From: Niebla homalea
Taxonomy: Eukaryota > Ascomycota > Lecanoromycetes > Lecanorales > Ramalinaceae
NCBI GenBank assembly: GCA_019925105.1
Contig: JAHGAU010000001.1
Span: forward strand, 496,001-560,000
Length of the DNA: 64,000 nt
Direction of reading: 5' to 3'
The notes under the pieces were generated by a model. That model saw only the letters and a program-made list of their open reading frames with translations. It did no database searches and had not been told where the DNA came from. The position numbers and the translations under genes were made by a program. The number at the start of each line of letters is the position of its first letter. The stretch's first letter is position 1. This document shows, in pieces, positions 57,921 through 64,000 of this stretch.

Positions 57921-58508
57921 ATGCACTCCTTCGCTCCTTACCAATACTTTCTCTTGAACATCCTCAAAATCGCACTTCAGGCCTTCGCTTCTCCCCTCAA
58001 CCTGATCCCCACGGACTCATCCAGCCTCATTCCCCCCACAGCTCCTTTCAACGACTCAAACGTCCGGCCCGAGTGCACCCAGGGCAGGCCCCCAAGTGAT
58101 TTCAGCGAGGACTGCCGCAGTGCACTACTCTCCTTCGTTAATACACGCATGTCTCTGCCGCCTTCGCCCATTGGTCTGATAAATTACTACGAGTTCGGGC
58201 ATAACTTCCCTTACCTACCACCAGGAGGACAGCCGTACTACCCACGAATCAGGCTACCCGTAAGATGGGCTAGCGCGACATGTGCGTTCTTGATCGATGA
58301 GTCGGCGCCGACTCAGCATGCGCTGTTGACAGAAGTTGAGTTCTACAATTTAGGGGGGGTCTTGTGGAGTGCGTGTATCAAAGAGGGTCGGAATATAGCT
58401 GGCACATTCACGGATTCTCTGAAGGTGTCGATGGTGGCCCGTACGAGTACGTTGGGAGGAGCAGTGGTGAACGTGACAAGACCCGTCGGTGTGGTCGCAG
58501 TGGACTAA
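57921..58508 (+). CDS. Small secreted protein of unknown function
   Basis: I start at the ATG at 57921, which places a signal-peptide-like N-terminus at the front (MHSFAPYQYFLLNILKIALQAFA). An upstream ATG in frame (57843) would bury it. The product is 195 aa with four cysteines (PEC, EDC, ATC, SAC), enough for two disulfides. The middle has an LPVRWASATCAFLID element, and the end is Gly/Val-rich. I recall similar uncharacterised secreted proteins in ascomycetes (a DC.xAL start and a cysteine before a beta segment) but cannot name a function. An effector role is only a possibility. Confidence 0.6.
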   Translation: MHSFAPYQYFLLNILKIALQAFASPLNLIPTDSSSLIPPTAPFNDSNVRPECTQGRPPSDFSEDCRSALLSFVNTRMSLPPSPIGLINYYEFGHNFPYLPPGGQPYYPRIRLPVRWASATCAFLIDESAPTQHALLTEVEFYNLGGVLWSACIKEGRNIAGTFTDSLKVSMVARTSTLGGAVVNVTRPVGVVAVD

Positions 58509-60266
58509 GTGGGTGTTTGAAGACGCCCCATCGCAAGCCGCACTTTCCCAGCTGGCATCATCAGCCATTGGATGAGTGTAGTGCCGAACGCTCATTCGAT
58601 GCTTTGGTGATGGGCGGACACTGAAGCCATGGCTTGCGTTATGCCATAGACCAGTGTGCTGTGCAACCATGTCCCCAATCGTCAATTTTTCGCTTGCCGG
58701 CAACGCAACTTGTCGCACTCGATGGCGAATCCCGAGAATAGGATCCAGTCGAGCTTACATAGCCTCCGTTCACCTTCTGTTGGCCTTGGGAATCCCTTTA
58801 AATCCACGCACCTACAGTGCTCCAAATCGTTGCTGGAGTGATTCAAAACTCGAGGTTTTTGCGTCAATCTGTCAATGGCCAGTCAGGATGACCCTCCATC
58901 AATAAGTAGAGGCACTAGACTTCCGCTGAGTCCGATGTCCTCTGCCAGACTTGCAGAGAGTCTCAAAGCGGACCAGCACCGGCATGGCCTTATTCCGTGT
59001 AGTTTGGCGGTCTCCCCATCGCCACATCCATATATTCGCCATTCGTGGATGCGTGGGCACTACCGACGAGGGTCCCCCGCGCTAGAACAGACTCTCTGGC
59101 GAAGATAACGTTACAGGTAGCTGCATTGCTGGAAGACTGCTTGACCAAAGGTCCAACCGCATGCAGCGTCCTAGATTCTGCATTAGCACGGAAGTTTTTC
59201 ATTTATGTCTTGCATGAACTCTTGAGTCTTTTGGAAGTCGTACATAGACGACAAGATGACTCCAAGACAGTTCAAAGACAGTACTCACCATCCCGACCAC
59301 CTCCCAGACTCACTTAACATCTTCTGCAACAACCTGCGACGGTCTGTTGATAACGATAGGAGCTCGTTAGAGCTTTGCAAGGCCACGGTGTCGGAAATGG
59401 GAAGACCACCATCCCGCTCGAAGTTCTTGACATGCCAGCCCACGCCGTTGAGGCTGGAGGCATTCATGCAGTCGTTGGTACATTTGCACAATTCGATCAA
59501 ACGATATTCTTTCATTTTGTTACTATTCAGTCCTGTCACACTTGTGGATAGTGAGATTGATGGGTATGTCTTGATTGAGTGTCATCTATGTAGATGACCT
59601 GCAGGGAATACCCAGCTAGTCTGGTATGTACGGCCAGGTGATGAGATATACACGTGTCACGTAGGTCCTGGCACCGCTCGCATCACGGGTCAATGACACT
59701 CCATGCCCGCACCACCCAGCCTGCACCTAGGCCGCTTCAGCCCGCGAGCAAGGTACAGATACGGTGAAGAAACTCTGCGACGAGTACCGCACTCTGAGAC
59801 TCTCACGACAGGAATCGAGCTAAAATCTCGATCTGCCGCCACCTGTGGCGCAGCAGCGCGTATTTTCAAATGCACTTGCTGCAAGCAGCTCGACGTCATC
59901 ATTGCTATGGCATGAATCTGATACTTTTTACAGAAGTAAAAAATCTCACAACAGGAAGATGTTATCCGAGGCAAAATTCTTAGTTGCCTGAAAGTCCGTG
60001 CCTTTGCTCAATGGCCCCCAAGTAGTATGACGCCGATCATCTTCTTGGCCTGCGCGGCGGTTTCATGTTTTAGGTGCCTTGCCCTTGTTCCTGCATCTCA
60101 TCTCGCCTAAGTGCAATGTTCATTGGTCCCCATTACTATAACGTTGGTTTCGAGCCGACTTGGCAGGCACGCGGGCGTTAAACCTATGTACCAGTCGAAG
60201 GATCGTCAGACAATGACTGATATGAGTCGCCCCAAGAGATTAGGGATTACAAGCCTTAAAGGTTGA
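58509..60266. other. Long gene-free stretch before the NlpC/P60 gene
   Basis: Frames up to 113 aa with no recognised domain. CCTAAGTGCA near 60107 partly matches the ends of the 2.5-kb inverted-repeat element but has no partner. No RNA gene was seen. Confidence 0.4.
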
Positions 60267-60275
60267 TATATAAAA
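60267..60275 (+). promoter_or_regulatory. TATA box of the NlpC/P60 gene
   Basis: TATATAAAA lies 129 bp before the start codon. A pyrimidine-rich stretch and likely start sites (tcaatttctctctccctcgc) follow at about 60326-60345. This is the clearest TATA box in the window, and fits a regulated rather than housekeeping gene. Confidence 0.6.
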
Positions 60276-60403
60276 GGAGGATGGCAAACCAGAACGCTCA
60301 ATTTGTGCTTCTAATGCTTCTATCATCAATTTCTCTCTCCCTCGCGCGTTTTCTTGTCCTCCTGTGACCTAGAATTCCGAGACCACAATTCCTTTCCTCC
60401 AAA

Positions 60404-61307
60404 ATGCATACAGCAACTCTTTTCCTCACGCTCACTGTGGCAGCGTCCACGGCAGCTTTGGTCCCATTCCCTCTAGTAGCTCGAGCGATTGGTGATCAAT
60501 GTGATACGCCAGTAATAATGATACGCAAAACTCCACTTCGAGAATACTCATACTTACATGGTGGATGCAGGAGGGATCAGGCACATGCCAAAACACTGCC
60601 GACTGCACCTTCCAAGGCTTCAACATCGCCAACCACTGTCCAGGACCAACGAACATCCAGTGCTGCGTCAAGAAAACCTGCACGACCAGCTCCGGCTCCG
60701 GCACGTGCATGAATACAACAGACAAAAGCTCGTGTAGCGGCAGCTTCGTCCCTGGGGCATGCCCTGGTGATGACACCATCCAGGTGAGATCCTTCGTCAC
60801 CATCTCTTGGTAAACTTACATACTCATCTTCAATGCTAGTGCTGCGTAGCTGGCGCCGACTCCCCACCCGCACCAGCACCCACCAGCGGTGGTGGCGGCT
60901 CTGGCTCTGGCCAATCCATCGTTGACGCCGCTGTCAAAGAGGAAGGTCTCCCTTACGTCTGGGGCGGTGGTGGCTGCTCCGGCCCCTCGTCTGGCGGATT
61001 CGACTGCTCTGGTCTGACACAATACGCCATCTGCCAGGCCGGCCACGGCACTATTCCTCGCACAGCGCAGACGCAATATCACTCCAGCATGGGCAAGCAC
61101 ATCCCCCGCGCGGATGCGCAGGCTGGGGATCTACTCTTCTGGGCCGAAGGTGGCGACTGCGTGAATAGTGTGGCGCATGTAGGCATCTTCATGAAGTCGG
61201 GCTTGATGGTGAATGCGGCGCACACTGGCACGCCGGTCAGGGAGCAGGAGATCTGGACTAGCAGTGGTGGGGAGAGCGCGTGCCCTGATGCTGTGAGGTT
61301 TTGGTAG
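60404..61307 (+). CDS. Secreted NlpC/P60-family hydrolase (bacterial-type)
   Basis: Exons 60404-60511, 60571-60783 and 60840-61307, phase 0 throughout, give 262 aa. A signal peptide is clear (MHTATLFLTLTVAASTAA). Two cysteine-rich repeats of about 35 residues follow, each ending CPG...IQCCV. A Ser/Gly linker (GGGGSGSG) leads to an NlpC/P60 domain: YVWGGGGC, catalytic Cys163 in GFDCSGLTQYA, AGDLLFW, His220 in SVAHVGIF, and NAAHTGTPV with the likely third residue. Such enzymes cleave bonds in peptidoglycan stem peptides. Fungi have no peptidoglycan, so the domain is usually explained as gained from bacteria, and secretion points to bacterial targets. Gain by this lineage is inference, since the introns show it is long domesticated. 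The stop codon lies inside a 53-bp duplication. Confidence 0.9.
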
Positions 61308-61407
61308 TGGTGGAATCCGGGTATGAAGCGAGCAGAGGACTGTATGATACAAAGTGGTAGTGGTGGAATCCGGGTATGAAGGGAGCAGAGGACTGTATGA
61401 TACGAAG
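61302..61407. repeat. 53-bp tandem duplication over the NlpC/P60 stop codon
   Basis: TGGTAGTGGTGGAATCCGGG begins at 61302 and again at 61355. Two copies of 53 bp differ at about two positions (gcg/ggg, acaaa/acgaa). The first copy contains the last W codon and the TAG stop. Confidence 0.9.
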
Positions 61408-64000
61408 TGGATGACAATGTACAATGACAGGACAATAACTTATACTGAGAAAATAACACTCGAGATCTGAAGCCTTCTCCTGAAGCGGGAGAACATAATT
61501 GGATCACCTCATTCACAAGTCTCATCTCATTGCTCTGGGAGCTCACGGTTTTACCACACCGACCATCTTCTGTCTATTTATCGAGCCTACGGCAATTCGG
61601 CAGCTCCTTCTCATCCCCAACTTCATCACTCTCACAATCGCATTTCAGGACAGACTACCACTTCCACGCGCACCGTCCAGTACAGTCTTTCACCATCTCT
61701 TCCGACAAAATTTGCTATCTTCAACGGCGCCGCTCCCTTAGGGAGAAGGCACATTGACGGTGGGCTTTGTACCTCTTCGATATGTAAGCTCTACTCTCGC
61801 TGTCCAGCGAGAGCAACAACTCAGAGCCTCGCCAACCTAGTATGACAACCTCACCAAAGAGCTTGGCTGCATGGCTATCGGAAGCGTTCACAGTCAATCT
61901 TCAAGTGGTTAGATTGGATGAAGACTGGAACTTGATCAGGGTGCATAGCTTGATCATCTTATACATATATACTCAAGAACCCAAAAGGCAGGAACTAGTG
62001 CTTGAATACCTGGTTATCTAGCTGCTGCTCTGACCTTTCCTTTGCATGAATGGCGTATCATCATCACATGGGCACATTTGTATGGGTGGCGAAGAGACGA
62101 TCAAAAGTGGTGTGCTGTTGTATAGGCACTCTATCAGGGAACGAAACGCTCGCTCACTGGGCGAACGACGCCTGGAGGCCTACGTGCCTGATTCCCAAAC
62201 CTACTTGGTAAGGCAGTATTGCAACAGTCAATCTTTGAATCATAAGTAGCAATCTTGCTAATCACTGGATCTAACACCATTACAAATCGTGGGGACGACG
62301 TCTACCGTACTCTTAGCCCCAGCATATCCAAGTGACTTCTTGAAGAAATAAGACCTTTCAATTGTCAAAGCCCCTGCGAAGGTGTGTTTCAATCATTTGC
62401 ATCTCGGCGCCCCACCACTAACAGGCCGTGTCGTTGTAGGTGAAACAATTCTCTCCTCATTTCGGGCTCTCTCTCTCTCTGGATCCATATTCCCGAGCTC
62501 ATTCGGCTCACAATCTTCATCTATTACCTCTGAGCATCGTCGTCGACTTGGCCCTTGTAACGAACTCTGAGATTGTTGATCCGGCTCTGACACACCATTC
62601 ACCATAGTCACGCTCTGCACTGCTTACAACACCTATCCAGACGTCTCTGCGGCCCGAAATTCCACCCTGCGTCGCCTGGTGCTGTCTTCATCCGCTTTGC
62701 ATAGCTCTGAACCCCAAGGTACGACGAGTTCAAGTCGGCCGACAATCTCTAGTGCCACATCTAATGACACACAAGTTTCTTCTTGGCAGATTGCTGCCGA
62801 GAATCCTCTGTGCTTCGTCTTTGATGTCCTGGAAGGTAATACATGAGGTGCGTATAAGCATGGTGAAATCTCCCTCGATGGAGGCAGAGCTGCCTGGTTC
62901 TGAACAGCCAGTCAATGATCACTGCCCAAAAGTAGCGGGTTGAAGATATCTGATCTTCCACTAATGGGGTTCATTTCAATGGTGGAGGAGGGGAGCTAGT
63001 GCTTGGGTGCACAATATGTGAAGGATTGTCGGTAGACATGATCATCCCTGAAACAGAGTCTTTTTATATGGATCAGAATTCCTAGTAGAAAAAACTTATC
63101 CAGCACTCCTCAAATTAGTAGAGAGAAGGTTTCAGGAACAGAAGTTGAAGGATAGATAGGTCTCCATATCAAGGCAAGCAACTCTCCGGGAGACATTTCG
63201 CGCAGCCTGACACTGGAGGCAAAATCGATACGTAAGAATGATCATGCGCCTTTTAAGGCCTAATTTTCTTCCATTATTGTGACGTGGGTAGTTGTTTCAA
63301 TTTCGCTGTAGGCTCGATTCCTATTGGCGCTAGTCGTGGTGCAGTGGTACTCAGTGTTATCTTATGACATGAGCCCTCGTGCGCTACAATCTAGGTTAGT
63401 TTTCATGTAACCTAACCCGAGCGCACTGACCCTCGATGCTTAACGTGCATGCTTAGAGCTTAACATATATATCGTACATCCGATAGTTATTTTCGCTCAC
63501 AATGTACGGCGAATCAGCTGGAGTGTGTGGCACCTATCAAATCCTCTAGAACTAGGCCCAAGCCAAGGTATCCAATTATCAAGGCTTCGACGGATCAGGT
63601 AGTACTTGGTCTACTGTGGGGACACCCGCCTAATGAAGTCTATTGATGTTTCGGTAAGAAGCTTTTGCTGCTTCTTTCGAGCAAAACAGACTTTGTTCTC
63701 ATTGGGCTGGGGCTTCGAGTGCACGTTGCTTTGATGATTTGGAAGCTTTCTGAAGCGTTTCAAGGAAATCTTTTAGGGGTTAGATATATAAGAAGTTGAG
63801 AATGATGACTAGCTCGTACTATAAAGTGAAGTTGACTCTTGCACTCTGACCTTTCGTGGTTCTTCGGAAATACATATAACCTTTTGGAATCAAGGTCGAC
63901 GAGCATTTCTGTCCCCTCAAGCCCGTTTGAAGAAACCTGAGGCCTCAAATTTCTCGGAAAATCCGACGTGGAATCCTTCAAGGGGATTTCGGTTCTGCCT
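61408..64000. other. Gene-free right end of the window
   Basis: Only short frames (up to 80 aa) without recognised domains. The segment near 63320-63400 has tRNA-like phrases (ggctcgattcc, gtggtgcagtggt) but I could not fold a cloverleaf. A gene may begin or end beyond the window. Confidence 0.4.

Noticed and set aside
63310..63420. tRNA-like phrases (gctcgattcc, gtggtgcagtggt)
   Set aside because: They occur in the wrong order for A and B boxes, and no acceptor stem is found.

Overview
The window is nuclear DNA of a filamentous ascomycete (Pezizomycotina). Genes carry short GT-AG introns, many of 47-65 nt, with CTAAC/CTGAC-like branch sites. Families typical of that group are present: two HET-domain proteins, an Argonaute, an F-box/LRR protein, and fungal forms of ASF1, RNA14, COG3 and FMP25. 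The species cannot be named from the sequence alone. All exon joins below were derived by eye from splice signals, phase closure and family motifs.

Layout. 1-3.5 kb: 3' end of an alternative NADH dehydrogenase, arginase, a small repeat with inverted ends, and a 63-aa three-exon protein. 3.5-15 kb is an accessory block: a secreted M35-like protein with an altered zinc motif, an intact HET gene, its decayed inverted paralogue and a multi-span membrane protein. 15-27 kb: a class-III aminotransferase, a gene-poor low-complexity stretch, an F-box/LRR gene beside a truncated relic of the same family, FMP25 and a YMC1-type mitochondrial carrier. 27-31.4 kb: mitochondrial uS2 and COG3, divergent from a 153-bp spacer. 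31.6-32.7 kb: an unusual degenerate repeat array. 33-36 kb: a second HET gene with an internal duplication.

36-56 kb is mostly core genes: a CaMK-type kinase, an AMMECR1 protein, ADE13 (adenylosuccinate lyase), a catalytically complete Argonaute, RNA14 and ASF1. Many core genes sit in divergent pairs (FMP25/YMC1, uS2m/COG3, AMMECR1/ADE13, RNA14/ASF1). 56-64 kb is accessory again: an unrecognised small ORF, a small secreted protein, and a secreted NlpC/P60 hydrolase of bacterial type with a TATA box and a 53-bp duplication over its stop codon. The last 2.6 kb shows no gene I can support.

Functionally, the core genes are unrelated housekeeping functions (nitrogen and purine metabolism, mitochondrial translation and respiration, Golgi traffic, mRNA 3' processing, chromatin assembly, RNA silencing). 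The accessory blocks hold genes tied to self/non-self recognition (HET), secretion and substrate selection (F-box), and show duplication and decay. The items most worth following up are the inverted HET pair with its membrane-protein neighbour, the 31.6-32.7 kb array, the altered protease motif, and the out-of-frame splice junction in ADE13.
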